From contig JBBQXY010000009.1 of assembly GCA_038209195.1 (NCBI GenBank), forward strand, positions 1 through 64,000: a stretch of DNA of 64,000 nucleotides, read 5' to 3'. The notes beneath the pieces were generated by a model. The model was not told where the DNA came from. It did no database searches and saw only the letters and a program-made list of their open reading frames with translations. The translations under genes and the position numbers were made by a program. Positions 43,590 through 53,846 of the stretch are shown here, in pieces. The DNA is from JBBQXY01 sp038209195 (lineage in GTDB: Bacteria > Chloroflexota > Ktedonobacteria > Ktedonobacterales > Ktedonobacteraceae). How positions within the stretch are numbered: the stretch's first letter is position 1; every line of letters begins with the position of its first letter.

Positions 43590-45077
43590 TTAGCGGTATT
43601 GACCAGGGTTCTGTGAAGTCGGTGCAGCACCAGCAACAACCGCATCACTTATGCCAGAGTTGTGACCGCCATGAACCAGGAGACCACTTGTCGGACTATA
43701 CGTTGCTTCATCGAAAGTGCTGCCACTGTTCGCGTTAGCAACTTCAAAAACCGGGCGTGCTGTTCCATTCGCAATAGAGGTAGAAATGTAGTCTCCAACC
43801 ATGAAGCCTTGCGTGGTATTTGCCAGCCAGGTAAGTGTCATCGGGCCAGCCAACTGGGTTACCGCACTCCAAGTGCTGCCCCCATTGGTTGAGGAGATAT
43901 ATCCGACATCAAGTTTGCAGGTGGAAGAAGTACAGCTACTCACGGGATAGTAATAGTAGGCCAAGCCAAGATGTGCGCTACTCCCCGACGTGCTTTTATC
44001 TACTGCCAGACCAGGAATGAAGTGGTCTACTCCGCTTCCGACAGCATCGGCAGGGATACGCGTTACGGTTGTCCAGGTTGTGCCGTTGGTCGAGGTGGTC
44101 ATCACCATATCGTTGGCTTTACAGTTCCGTTCAAAGCGGCAGTCCGACCAGACAACAAAGACTTTCCCTGCGCCATCGATTTCCGCGGTGGGTAGAGAGC
44201 CGGAGCGAATACTACCAGCATCAGTATGGTGGCGAATGGAGGTAACCGTAGTCGTGCTATTCCAACTTGTTCCACCATTAGTCGAGGTGAAAGAGAGCAA
44301 CGATGTTTCGTTCGCGTTCTCGATGGGGACAATGACCGTACCATTGGGCTGCACAACAGGCTGCCCTCCAATGACGGTCGCATGGTTGGTTGTCGATTTT
44401 CTTGTTCCCCACGTCGCCCCTCCGTCAGTGGAAGTACTCATCTGGACGAGGTTGCCGTTCCCATTGTCGTCCCATTCGGTATAACAATGTCCGTAGAAAG
44501 GGCTGGTCGACGTATCATCACAGACAGACCAGTTTTTGTCCTGACTGGTCGTTCCACCCGAGGAATTCACTTGAACTGGTGCGACCCAGGTGAGACCGCC
44601 GTTCATCGAGCGACTGACCAAGACTGCAGGAGCACTGGGAGCAATGTTTGGATTTGAACCCACTAAGCCAAGATAGGAGATAAGCCAGACATTATGGGCA
44701 GCGTCGTAGGCCACCGAGGCGTCGCTGAGCCGATCATATATCCCAGGTGGGGTTGCAAAGGTGGTTGTATTGGGCAGGAAACCACTCGTCCAGCTTGTTC
44801 CGCCATTTGTCGAGGTCGCGAAGCCGATATTGGAGGCACCACCATTGTTAAATCGGCCCACCTGGAAGGCTGAAACAATCGTGGAACCAAATGAATAGGT
44901 ATCTGGCTCGACCTCTGTGGCGTGCTGGCTGGTACTATTCGTGTAGGGATCGGTACTTATCCGCGTGAGGGTGACATTGGCGAAGGCGAAAAGCGTTGAG
45001 GCGAGGGTAAATAGGAGCGCGAACGAGAGGGCGATGATGGCGCGCGCATGCCATCGGTGACTAAAAAACAGTGACAT
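43590..45077 (-). CDS. Secreted Asp-box (BNR/sialidase-like) propeller protein, mirror copy
   Basis: Same 495-aa protein as at 25016-26503. It has a signal peptide cleaved near residue 33 and at least six Asp-box-like turns (for example STDGGATW and STNGGSTW). The consensus-like promoter copy TTGACA-N17-TATTAT is at 45163-45191. Confidence 0.77.
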   Translation of the reverse strand: MSLFFSHRWHARAIIALSFALLFTLASTLFAFANVTLTRISTDPYTNSTSQHATEVEPDTYSFGSTIVSAFQVGRFNNGGASNIGFATSTNGGTSWTSGFLPNTTTFATPPGIYDRLSDASVAYDAAHNVWLISYLGLVGSNPNIAPSAPAVLVSRSMNGGLTWVAPVQVNSSGGTTSQDKNWSVCDDTSTSPFYGHCYTEWDDNGNGNLVQMSTSTDGGATWGTRKSTTNHATVIGGQPVVQPNGTVIVPIENANETSLLSFTSTNGGTSWNSTTTVTSIRHHTDAGSIRSGSLPTAEIDGAGKVFVVWSDCRFERNCKANDMVMTTSTNGTTWTTVTRIPADAVGSGVDHFIPGLAVDKSTSGSSAHLGLAYYYYPVSSCTSSTCKLDVGYISSTNGGSTWSAVTQLAGPMTLTWLANTTQGFMVGDYISTSIANGTARPVFEVANANSGSTFDEATYSPTSGLLVHGGHNSGISDAVVAGAAPTSQNPGQYR

Positions 45078-45276
45078 ACAAAATCCTCCTCTAAATCATG
45101 AAATAGTAAAGAAGGTCAGAACTACCCTACAGGTAACAATTTTTGGGGAAAGGTCTACAAAAATAATATCACGCAGTATTTGTTCTGTCAATGATGCCTG
45201 AAGCATGGCAATATCCCTACGAACGTGCTATATTTATCCATAGTATTTAAACCATCGAAATTGTTGGAGCGCATGT

Positions 45277-46152
45277 ATGAGTGTACCCCCATCGCGACCA
45301 AATACGGCCATCTCTGCACAACCTGCCCGTGATGTTTCACCGCGTCGTCTAATCGTTACAGCTAGTGTGGCGATTTTCGCTATTCGCGACTGGTCTTTAT
45401 GGATCCTATTGCGCGAAGGCCCGTGGGGGCCTCCGATGCGTCTGGTCCTTGGCACAGAATCAGTGACGGAAGCAGTTGATCGCACGATTGACGCGCTACT
45501 ACTGTGGCCTTCCAATGCACCATTGATACAGTTAAAGGCTGGTTGGCAGGAACAACAGGTCTATGTTTGGGGCAGTACAGAACAGGGAGCGGCAGTTTCG
45601 TTGATCCATAGTGTCCTTTTGCGGGCGAACAGGGATGAACTGCGTCCCAACTTGCATGCCAATAACGTACCGAGCCTACGCGTAGGCTGGACGCCTGTGA
45701 CAGAGATCGAGTCGGGCCAGCGTAAACTTGACCCCGAAGTGGGCACCGTGTTGCAGACCGCTATCCATACTCTGCGTTCACAGGTGCAGCGCGACCCTGA
45801 GATTGTGCTACAATACCTCGCCGATATGGGCATACACGAGAGCCTGGACGGGTTAAGACACGCTGAGGATGTTGACATACAGAAAGAGACACGCCCAATG
45901 AGCATTGTTAAGGAACCAGCCGCAGGCGATGGGATACTGACGCTGGCTGAAGCAACACTGCTCTATCGTGCGTTTTTCCCACTGGAAGAGCAAATTGACC
46001 TCTCGAATTTGCGACGGCGTTTTCTCGCCACTAATCACCTTGCAGCACTCGACGAGGAACGCCCTGTGCGCGGTCGCGAACTTGACTGGCGTCGTGTCAG
46101 TCGCGCCTATCACTATCAGGTGCCTGACTCAACAGATGCAACGAATAGGTGA
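45277..46152 (+). CDS. Hypothetical protein with possible winged-helix C-terminus, mirror copy
   Basis: Same 291-aa protein as at 23941-24816. It has an alpha/beta N-terminal half without a Nudix box and an HTH-like tail around LSNLRRRFLATNHLAAL. It ends 18 bp before the adenosyltransferase gene. Confidence 0.55.
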   Translation: MSVPPSRPNTAISAQPARDVSPRRLIVTASVAIFAIRDWSLWILLREGPWGPPMRLVLGTESVTEAVDRTIDALLLWPSNAPLIQLKAGWQEQQVYVWGSTEQGAAVSLIHSVLLRANRDELRPNLHANNVPSLRVGWTPVTEIESGQRKLDPEVGTVLQTAIHTLRSQVQRDPEIVLQYLADMGIHESLDGLRHAEDVDIQKETRPMSIVKEPAAGDGILTLAEATLLYRAFFPLEEQIDLSNLRRRFLATNHLAALDEERPVRGRELDWRRVSRAYHYQVPDSTDATNR

Positions 46153-46170
46153 AGAAAAAAGGAAACAGCA

Positions 46171-46728
46171 ATGGCAAAGGTAACCACTGGCACAGGAGAT
46201 AGCGGCTATACCGGACTAATAGGGGAGCAACGCGTGCCAAAATACGATCCACGCCCCGATACTTTTGGCACCGTCGATGAAGCTACCTCCGCTTTAGGGA
46301 TGGCACGAGCTATGATCCAGGACCCCAAAATCAAACAGATTATTTACGATATGCAAAATGACCTCTACCTCCTGATGGCTGAACTGGCTAGCCCAGCAGA
46401 GAATTATGAAAAACTGGGCTTTCGTATGACCGTTGAGCACGTACAACACCTGGAGCAGGTGGAGGAGTCGCTCAAACAAGAAGTGGAAATCCCGAATAAA
46501 TTCATTGTGCCTGGCGATACCGTTGAAGGTGCAACCTTGGACCTGGCTCGCACGATCATCCGGAGGGCGGAGCGCATGGTGGTGAAATTGCTGCACGATG
46601 GTGTTATTGCCAATGGTGAGGTCGTGCGCTACCTGAACCGCCTCTCAGACGTGGTTTTCATCCTCGCTCGCTATCTTGAGGTGAAATCATCCCTTGCCCA
46701 GATGCCAGAGACACATAAAACGAGCTGA
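46171..46728 (+). CDS. ATP:cob(I)alamin adenosyltransferase, PduO type, mirror copy
   Basis: Same 185-aa protein as at 23365-23922, with TGTGDSGYTGL, VDEATSALG and RRAERMV. It makes adenosylcobalamin from cob(I)alamin and ATP and is second in a two-gene operon. Confidence 0.85.
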   Translation: MAKVTTGTGDSGYTGLIGEQRVPKYDPRPDTFGTVDEATSALGMARAMIQDPKIKQIIYDMQNDLYLLMAELASPAENYEKLGFRMTVEHVQHLEQVEESLKQEVEIPNKFIVPGDTVEGATLDLARTIIRRAERMVVKLLHDGVIANGEVVRYLNRLSDVVFILARYLEVKSSLAQMPETHKTS

Positions 46729-46741
46729 AGCAAGAGTCTAG

Positions 46742-47548
46742 CTACTTTGTTTCGCTATGGGGAATAGCTTTGTTGGTCAGGTATGTCGCGTGGCTGATAC
46801 TGAGCAGTGCCAGGATGCTTGTATCCATATCTGGGAACGTGTCAATAACGCGCACAGGGCCAATAAAGAGGCTACCCAGTGCGGCCGCATAGACCAGTAC
46901 CAGGATAATGGTGAAGTAAAACAATTGCATCTTTCCCAGGTCGAACTGGGCCGCGTTGCCAGTCTCTTCACCGCTAAACAGGTCGGCCCAGCGAGCGTTT
47001 TGCGGACTGGTATTGATAAGCACTTGTCCCATGGTGGTGACGGTAGCAATGTTCACATTCTGTTTGACTAACAGATTCAGTGTGCGCTGGGTTTGCTCTT
47101 CATCTGCACTGCGCTTCTTTTTTCCACTCAGGATAAGCGGCGCACCGACCAGCGCGGTGGCACTGATGCCCATCAATATCCATAGTCCGCTTGGCATTAC
47201 AATGGCCAGAGGGTCAGCTTGTCCATTGCGCATATTGGTGAGCGCGGCAGACAGCAGAGCTGAGAGGATGAGCAACGTCCAGAGCAGTGCTTGCAAGCGC
47301 GAAAGACTAATCTTGTTGCGCTCGTCAATCAACGGCCCACGCCAGCATCCCGTGACGCCGTGACCAGCTATGGCAGCGAATAGCGTCAGCAGTGCTACGG
47401 CTCCCAACCATGTCCACAGACGAGATGACAGAGGAATCAGCAGTTCATCCAGGCCGAGAGCCGCGAGGATACCAACGAGACCGAGCGTGTGCCAGATGCT
47501 CCACTCTGATAGGTTGCTTTGCGTCGTGACAATTTGCTGCGTTAGCAT
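46742..47548 (-). CDS. Multi-spanning membrane protein, mirror copy
   Basis: Same 268-aa protein as at 22545-23351. It has five to six hydrophobic segments and a charged KKKRSADEEQTQR loop, and lies 12 bp downstream of the C39-like gene. Function is unknown. Confidence 0.65.
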   Translation of the reverse strand: MLTQQIVTTQSNLSEWSIWHTLGLVGILAALGLDELLIPLSSRLWTWLGAVALLTLFAAIAGHGVTGCWRGPLIDERNKISLSRLQALLWTLLILSALLSAALTNMRNGQADPLAIVMPSGLWILMGISATALVGAPLILSGKKKRSADEEQTQRTLNLLVKQNVNIATVTTMGQVLINTSPQNARWADLFSGEETGNAAQFDLGKMQLFYFTIILVLVYAAALGSLFIGPVRVIDTFPDMDTSILALLSISHATYLTNKAIPHSETK

Positions 47549-47560
47549 GATTTTTCTCTT

Positions 47561-48556
47561 TTAGGCAGGGGAGGATGAGGATGCATTCTGGTTGGCGATC
47601 AATTTCTGCTCTAGCTCTGCAAGCTCTGCTTGTAGAGCGGCCTTGTCGGCTCGTACTTTGAGCAATTCCGGGCCTGTCCAGGCTACAAAAACGCCTCGTG
47701 TTGGAGTCCATTCCAATGTTGTGCTGTTGAATATTTGTTGCGTGCCAGAACCGAGTGCTGGATTGGATTCTTCGACAGGGGAACGTCCCATCTCGGCTTG
47801 CAGCGGCACATTTCTCGCGTCCCAATTATGGGCAAGGATGTGTTTTCTAAAGCCAAGCTTGACCGTGAAGCCATTGGGTGCGGTTAAGGTGGTGCCATCA
47901 TCTTGCCATCCCTGGGGAACATTGGGCGTTAATTGACCTTTGCGTGGGTCAAAACCTGCAGGCGGTCTGGGCAACCATGGTGGAACCACGACGGTTGCCG
48001 ATACTAACTGTAACCTGCTTGCATCGTATGTACGTGGGCCAGGTCGCAGGCTATTAGGGTTAGACAGATCGGTGCAGTTTGCAGAGTCACGCACTAAGAA
48101 ATTGCCATTTACTGTCACGCCGCTGATTACAACCATGTGGTTGCCAGAGGGACGCCATGGGTATGGCACAACATCACCAAGACCGATATCAAACATCCCG
48201 CCTTCCGCACCCGCTATAATCACTGGATAACCAAGGCGTACCCAAGCTTGCAGCAATGTTCTGTCGGTTGCGATAGCCTGGAAGTGCAATCCAGCCTGCA
48301 CAATCACATCATAGAGTTGTTGCAGAGACATGCCGTTGCTGTTTGCCCAACTATTATCCCCGTTGTATTGGGCATACCATGTCTCGGCTTCACTAATCAT
48401 GGCAGCTACGGACTGTAACGGTGGTTTCCCAACTTCATTCATCGCCTTCACAATGGCTACCGCGAAGAAGCCGCACTCGAATTCGCTTTTCCCTGCTTGA
48501 AACTGATCTACATCCTGGAAATCCGCGACCTCTCCACGCACTGATAACGCTACCAT
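47561..48556 (-). CDS. Papain-fold C39-like cysteine peptidase, mirror copy
   Basis: Same 331-aa protein as at 21537-22532. It has the candidate triad C28, H140 and D157 and a C-terminal coiled coil. AAAGGAGG precedes the ATG. The promoter copy is at 48755-48783, with the overlapping hairpin at 48740-48756. Confidence 0.6.
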   Translation of the reverse strand: MVALSVRGEVADFQDVDQFQAGKSEFECGFFAVAIVKAMNEVGKPPLQSVAAMISEAETWYAQYNGDNSWANSNGMSLQQLYDVIVQAGLHFQAIATDRTLLQAWVRLGYPVIIAGAEGGMFDIGLGDVVPYPWRPSGNHMVVISGVTVNGNFLVRDSANCTDLSNPNSLRPGPRTYDASRLQLVSATVVVPPWLPRPPAGFDPRKGQLTPNVPQGWQDDGTTLTAPNGFTVKLGFRKHILAHNWDARNVPLQAEMGRSPVEESNPALGSGTQQIFNSTTLEWTPTRGVFVAWTGPELLKVRADKAALQAELAELEQKLIANQNASSSSPA

Positions 48557-48820
48557 AACGATGATCCTCCTTTGAAAAATGCTGTAGGTTTGGTGAGAGG
48601 CTGTGCTCTGGCGAATGTTTGCAACTGCGCGACAGGTGATACTCAAGCAAAAGAGGGGGCGTAGCCAGTAGGAAATCTGTTTGCAGAGACAAAGTGTGGA
48701 CGACCGAGGAAACATTCAGAGTAATAAAAACACAGCACGCTTGCTTGTAAAGCAAGTATACCTGAAAAAATGATGATTGTCTAGTGGTTTTTAGCTTTAT
48801 TGGGAAAGCTGAGGCTTATA

Positions 48821-49972
48821 TCATAGCCCAAGAATAGTTGTGGCCTGTGACGACAGCAGTCCTCCACTGCCATGTGCCACGGCTAGTCTGGCCCCTGCAA
48901 CTTGTCGTGGGCCGCAGTGACCGCGCAATTGGCGTGTGGCCTCGATAAGCAGAAAGATGCCGCGCATCCCTGGATGATTGGAGGATAATCCACCGCCATC
49001 AGTATTAATCGGCAATTGACCGCCTAGGGCAATGCGTCCATGCTGCACAAATGCACCACCCTCGCCCTTCTTGCAGAACCCCAGATCTTCCAGCAAGAGC
49101 AGTACCGTAATCGTGAAGGAGTCGTAGATCATCGCCATATCGATATCGGCTGGTGAAACACCTGCTTCAGCGAAGGCACGAGGAGCGGTCATAGCTCCTG
49201 CTGTTACCGTCAAATCAGGCATCTGTGAGATATGGGCATGGGTATGGCTCTCGCTGCTGCCCAGCACAAATACGGGTGTTTGCTTCAAGTCACGCGCGCG
49301 CTCTTCGGTGGTCACTAGCACGGCTCCGCCACCATCGCTCACCACACAGCAATCGAGTAAATGCAGAGGCTCAGCGATCATACGCGAGTTGAGCACATCC
49401 GTCACTGTAATCGGTTCGCGGTACATGGCTAGCGGATTAAGGCTGGCATGGTGGCGTGTGATGACGGCTATTTCTGCCAGTTGCTCAGAGGTCGTGCCAT
49501 ACTGATGCATGTGTCGGCGTGCGGCCATCGCGTATGCTCCCACCAGGGTGTTGCCATAGGGTATTTCATAGGTGGCTTCAGGAATGGTCGCTGGTCGACC
49601 ACCTGTGCCAATCATGCGCCCCCGACTGGAGAGTTGGTTACTGGCATACGTGATGAGAGCTACTGAGCATTTTCCCGCTCGAATAGCCGCGACGGCATGA
49701 TTTAGGTGGGCTTCGAAGGATGAGCCGCCAATAGAGGTGCTATCGCTATAGCGCGGGAAGATTTGCAAATATTCACACAGCATGACGGTGGGCATACCCT
49801 GCGTATGAGAGCTACAGAAGACAGCGTCGATCTCGTTTTTGTGCAGACCACTCTCTGTTAACGCTCGCCAGGTTGCCTGGGCATGAAGTTCCATCTCCGT
49901 CATGGATGGCACGCGACCATAATCTGATTCGGCAACGCCAACGATGGCGATACGACCATTGTACATAGACAT
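48821..49972 (-). CDS. Thiolase-fold protein lacking catalytic Cys (SCP-x/Ltp-like), mirror copy
   Basis: Same 383-aa protein as at 20121-21272, with IGGSSFEAH and AHGSGG in place of the thiolase cysteines. It is divergent from the DUF35 gene copy at 50220, the partner expected for an Ltp2-like complex. Confidence 0.8.
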   Translation of the reverse strand: MSMYNGRIAIVGVAESDYGRVPSMTEMELHAQATWRALTESGLHKNEIDAVFCSSHTQGMPTVMLCEYLQIFPRYSDSTSIGGSSFEAHLNHAVAAIRAGKCSVALITYASNQLSSRGRMIGTGGRPATIPEATYEIPYGNTLVGAYAMAARRHMHQYGTTSEQLAEIAVITRHHASLNPLAMYREPITVTDVLNSRMIAEPLHLLDCCVVSDGGGAVLVTTEERARDLKQTPVFVLGSSESHTHAHISQMPDLTVTAGAMTAPRAFAEAGVSPADIDMAMIYDSFTITVLLLLEDLGFCKKGEGGAFVQHGRIALGGQLPINTDGGGLSSNHPGMRGIFLLIEATRQLRGHCGPRQVAGARLAVAHGSGGLLSSQATTILGL

Positions 49973-50082
49973 ATGTAGCCCATCCTGTCTTCAATGTCAT
50001 CTAAGCAGTGGCATCATTATAGCTTCTTGATGAAGAGCAACGCAAGCGTTCTCGTTGGCGAAACCCAGTCCATCCTCCTCAG

Positions 50083-50136
50083 AGCCACGAGAGATTCTTC
50101 GCTGCGCTCAGAATGACAAGGCTACGCTCAGAATGT
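50083..50136. repeat. Dispersed GTCATTCTGAGCG-type repeat, mirror copy
   Basis: Reverse complement of the unit at 19957-20010, in the divergent region between the thiolase-fold and DUF35 gene copies. Confidence 0.65.
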
Positions 50137-50219
50137 CTGCATCCTCCACACATTGCTTGCCTCTTGGGGCAATATTGCGTATACTTTGAGCAACATAGTT
50201 TGATGGAGACGGAACAATC

Positions 50220-50636
50220 ATGCCAGAAGGTGTTCAAGCTAAACCCTTGCCGGTTGTCACTGAGGAGAATCGTCCATTTTGGGAAGGATGCCGCTCCGGT
50301 ATCTTGCGTTTGCAATTTTGCGAACAGTGTCAGCAGCACCAGTTTTATCCGCGCCTCTATTGTATGCATTGTGGGGCTGAGAAGATTAGTTGGGTCACGG
50401 CTAGTGGACGAGGCGTGATCTACTCCTATACCATTATCCATCAGAACAAAGCGCCTGAATTTGTGCAAGATACGCCCTATAATGTCGCCATCATACAGCT
50501 CGCCGAGGGTCCGCGCATGATGTCCAACATTGTTGGTATATTGCCGGAATATTTACGCGTTGACCTGCCCGTCCAAGTCGTTTTTGACCCGGTGACTGAT
50601 ACCATCAGCATCCCTCGCTTCAAGCCTCTCGCATAA
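50220..50636 (+). CDS. DUF35 Zn-ribbon/OB-fold protein, mirror copy
   Basis: Same 138-aa protein as at 19457-19873, with zinc ribbon C34/C37/C48/C51 and an OB-fold half. The promoter copy TTGCCT-N17-TATACT is at 50157-50185. Confidence 0.83.
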   Translation: MPEGVQAKPLPVVTEENRPFWEGCRSGILRLQFCEQCQQHQFYPRLYCMHCGAEKISWVTASGRGVIYSYTIIHQNKAPEFVQDTPYNVAIIQLAEGPRMMSNIVGILPEYLRVDLPVQVVFDPVTDTISIPRFKPLA

Positions 50637-50825
50637 TGAGTACGATTCTTCCTCAATTTGTGAAGTACTTCATATTCTCGCCTCGAAAAACGTCCTATGC
50701 TAGAGCACGTCGGGCCATACGTGGCACAAATTGCTCTTAATTCAACGGTAGCGGAACAAGTAGCCTTGTTTGTTGATGATACTTTGAAGTGATGCTTCAC
50801 ACGCGCAGCGAAATTATGGTGTTGC

Positions 50826-51440
50826 ATGAAAGCTGAGGAAAACGAGTGCCTACTCGTTATCGATGCTTGTCAGGGTTCAGTTCCGGCCTTCGAGGCCCTG
50901 GTGATACTCTATGAACCGCGTATTCGACGCATGCTGTATAGCATGACGCACGATATGCAATTGACACAAGATCTTTGCCAGGAAGCCTTCCTGGCGGCGT
51001 ATCGTGCTATGCCCAGAATGAAGGGGGAGGAATTACGATTTGCCCCCTGGTTGTATCGTATCGCGTTGAACCAGGTGCGCAGTGAGTGGCGACGTCGTAA
51101 GTATGTCACCTGGGTGCCTTTTCCAACGCCGCACGGCAACGGCGAAGACTTATTCGATGAGCCGAGTGAAGCATATCTGGTGTGTGATGACCACTTTGAG
51201 GAACGTATAATGGAGCGTGAACTAGTGAATCGTGTGCTGGCCCAACTGCCTACTTCCTCCGTACTATGTCTCCTGTTGGACGCGGAAGGGTTTACTTATA
51301 AAGAGATCGCGGAAGTTCTGCACGACACACTTTCGGCGGTGCGCAGCCGCCTATCGCGTGCCCGGCAGTCCTTTCAACAAATCTATAGTAAGCTCGATCA
51401 GGAAGGAGGTTCATATCCGGTTGGGATCGCATTCAGGTGA
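50826..51440 (+). CDS. ECF-type sigma factor without anti-sigma neighbour, mirror copy
   Basis: Same 204-aa protein as at 18653-19267, with region 2 (DLCQEAFLAAYRAM) and region 4 (GFTYKEIAEVL, VRSRLSRARQSF). Convergent with the PHP gene copy. Confidence 0.82.
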   Translation: MKAEENECLLVIDACQGSVPAFEALVILYEPRIRRMLYSMTHDMQLTQDLCQEAFLAAYRAMPRMKGEELRFAPWLYRIALNQVRSEWRRRKYVTWVPFPTPHGNGEDLFDEPSEAYLVCDDHFEERIMERELVNRVLAQLPTSSVLCLLLDAEGFTYKEIAEVLHDTLSAVRSRLSRARQSFQQIYSKLDQEGGSYPVGIAFR

Positions 51441-51469
51441 GTTGAAAGCCGACAATGCGTAAGCTATTT

Positions 51470-52249
51470 TTACGCTATGCTATACGATTCTGCAACTCGC
51501 TGCCGCCATATTCTAACCTGGGTGATGCCCGCGCTGCGCATTATTTCTTCCGTCTGCTTGTGCGCCTGGGCCACCTGCCTTGGTATATGTGCATCCGACC
51601 CCACACTGATCGGCGTCTGCTTACGCGCACAGGCTAGAGCAAGCTGCGTTACCAACTCTGGATAGCGCAGTATATCGTAGCCGTTTAGCTCTAAAGCAAC
51701 GTTGCAGCGTGTAGCTTCTGCCGCCAACTGCTCCAGTTCTGCGTTAAAATTCGGGGGAAGATACGGGTTCTTTACGCGCATACGCACCGGGTGACTGACA
51801 AGGCTAAAGTAGCCACTCGCCACAGTTTCACGCAGGAGCGCGAAGTAGCGCAGCCAGCAAGCCTCGCCCTCTTCACGATTCCTATAAACGCCAGCTTCAA
51901 ACTGAATATCATCCACCTGGTGAATAGAGCCAATCAGAAAATCCCAGGGATACGCTTGTAGGGCTGCCTGTATTTGCTCGTTCTTACCTGGAATGAAATC
52001 GACCTCCAGACCAAGGCGCACATCCAGTCCGCTATCGTGTGCCGCCTTATGCACCTGTTCGATATAGGTTGCGAAGGTGTGCATGGGGCCTTCAAGTGCC
52101 ATGTGCGCGAGTGGGGAGCGCGCCTCTTCCATCTGGAAAACGTGCTCCGTTAGGCCAAGTACCTGCAAACCCTTTGTTTGTGCCGCTTGCACCATCTCTA
52201 GCGCGGAACTACGAACAACATGGTTATGAAAATCACTGATGATGGTCAT
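51470..52249 (-). CDS. PHP-domain phosphoesterase, mirror copy
   Basis: Same 259-aa protein as at 17844-18623, with metal ligands D6, H8, H10, E35, H36, E82, H110, H153, D219 and H221. The promoter copy TCGACA-N17-TATAGT is at 52313-52341. Confidence 0.82.
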   Translation of the reverse strand: MTIISDFHNHVVRSSALEMVQAAQTKGLQVLGLTEHVFQMEEARSPLAHMALEGPMHTFATYIEQVHKAAHDSGLDVRLGLEVDFIPGKNEQIQAALQAYPWDFLIGSIHQVDDIQFEAGVYRNREEGEACWLRYFALLRETVASGYFSLVSHPVRMRVKNPYLPPNFNAELEQLAAEATRCNVALELNGYDILRYPELVTQLALACARKQTPISVGSDAHIPRQVAQAHKQTEEIMRSAGITQVRIWRQRVAESYSIA

Positions 52250-52383
52250 GTAAACTCCTGATTTTTAGTAGTTTCTTTATTTCCAATCCTGTGCCTGTAC
52301 CTAATAAGATATACTATATACCTACCCATTTGTACTGTCGAGTAGCTCTGGATAATGCTGCTTGTGAGACAAGGAGGATAATT

Positions 52384-53706
52384 ATGGCACCTTCCTCTTC
52401 CGCTGAACATGTTGTTATCATTGGTGGTGGTGCGACCGGCGCACTGATCGCTGTTCGACTGGCGGAGCGTGGCTTCCGCGTGACTGTCTTGGAGAAGGCC
52501 CAATTGGGTAATGGCTCTTCCAGCCGTTCTTCGGCAGGTATTCGCGCGCAGTTCAGCACTGAAGAGACTGTTGTCGGCATGCAATATAGTGAGTGGTGGT
52601 ACAGCCACTTCCATGACCTCTTGCATAGCCCTACAGATGTGCGCCAGCAACCTGTTATGCGCCAGAATGGCTACTTGTTCCTCTATGAAGCTCCCGAGGC
52701 TATTCCGGTTTGGCAGCCGCGCAGACAACACGAGTTGGCCCAAGTATGGCAGCACGCACAAACTGCTGCCAGTATGCAGCAACGTCTTGGTCTTCCTGTT
52801 GAAGTGTTGACCCCTCAGCATGTCCAGGAACGCTGGCCCTTTCTCAGCCCTGACCGTTTAGCGGGAGCGACCTGGTGTTCCAGCGATGGTTTCCTAATAC
52901 CGCACATGATTTATAACGAAGGGTTCCGCCGGGCAAAAGAACTGGGCGTTCACGTGCAACCGCATACTGAGGTAATCGGTGCCATGCTTGGTGCTGATCG
53001 CATCAGCGCGTTGGTGACAAATAAGGGAACGGTTGAGGCTGACTGGTTCGTCAACGCCACCAACACATGGGCGCCTCGCCTTAGCCCGCGCATTGGTGGC
53101 ATGGCCCTACCTGTTTCTCCACTCAAACGCTACCTCTATTTTATGAAGCCAACGCAGCCTGTTATGGACACTACGGCATGGCAGCAGCTCCCCATGATCG
53201 TCTACGGCGTAGGGAGCCATCGTGGGGCGCACTCGCGACCAGAACATGAGCTTTTGCTGCTTGCGTGGGGACACGAGACGGAGCCAGAGACGTTTTTCAG
53301 CGATGCCGACCAGGACCGTGTCGATCCCCCATTTCGCCATGATAACGGCATTGACAACTATGGCTACGCCATCCTCGGACAAGTAGAGGAATTCTCATCG
53401 GAGCTTGCTAACGTCGGCGGCTTAATCGCTACTACTTGTGGCTTCTATGGCACCACTCCTGATGCCAACCCACTTATCGGTCGCGACACGCATCAGCAAA
53501 ACCTGGTCCACGCCGTCGGTTTCTCGGGCCATGGCCTGATGCATGCTCCCATTACTGCCCTCTTGGTCGAAGCGGTGCTCACTGGCGATGTCGATCACGG
53601 GCATGTTCGCATGCCCGCTCCATTTGATCATGCCACCATCGATCTCAACACGTTTAATCCTAGCCGTACTTTTGAGACTTCCCGGCGAGAGACGCTTGTC
53701 CTATAA
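52384..53706 (+). CDS. FAD-dependent oxidoreductase of the DAO family, mirror copy
   Basis: Same 440-aa protein as at 16387-17709, with the N-terminal FAD motif IIGGGATGALIA and the C-terminal VGFSGHGLMHAP. AAGGAGG before 52384 fixes the start. Confidence 0.83.
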   Translation: MAPSSSAEHVVIIGGGATGALIAVRLAERGFRVTVLEKAQLGNGSSSRSSAGIRAQFSTEETVVGMQYSEWWYSHFHDLLHSPTDVRQQPVMRQNGYLFLYEAPEAIPVWQPRRQHELAQVWQHAQTAASMQQRLGLPVEVLTPQHVQERWPFLSPDRLAGATWCSSDGFLIPHMIYNEGFRRAKELGVHVQPHTEVIGAMLGADRISALVTNKGTVEADWFVNATNTWAPRLSPRIGGMALPVSPLKRYLYFMKPTQPVMDTTAWQQLPMIVYGVGSHRGAHSRPEHELLLLAWGHETEPETFFSDADQDRVDPPFRHDNGIDNYGYAILGQVEEFSSELANVGGLIATTCGFYGTTPDANPLIGRDTHQQNLVHAVGFSGHGLMHAPITALLVEAVLTGDVDHGHVRMPAPFDHATIDLNTFNPSRTFETSRRETLVL

Positions 53707-53846
53707 CCGACTACAACTTTCTGTGCTATACTAGATTCGTTTTACCGGGGAGCATACCATGTTGCAGTGCTATGTTCCCAAAAATGAAAAACTTGCTTTT
53801 TTTATCTACCTGTGATCTACCTGCTCTTTTAGTGGAGGCGAAATAG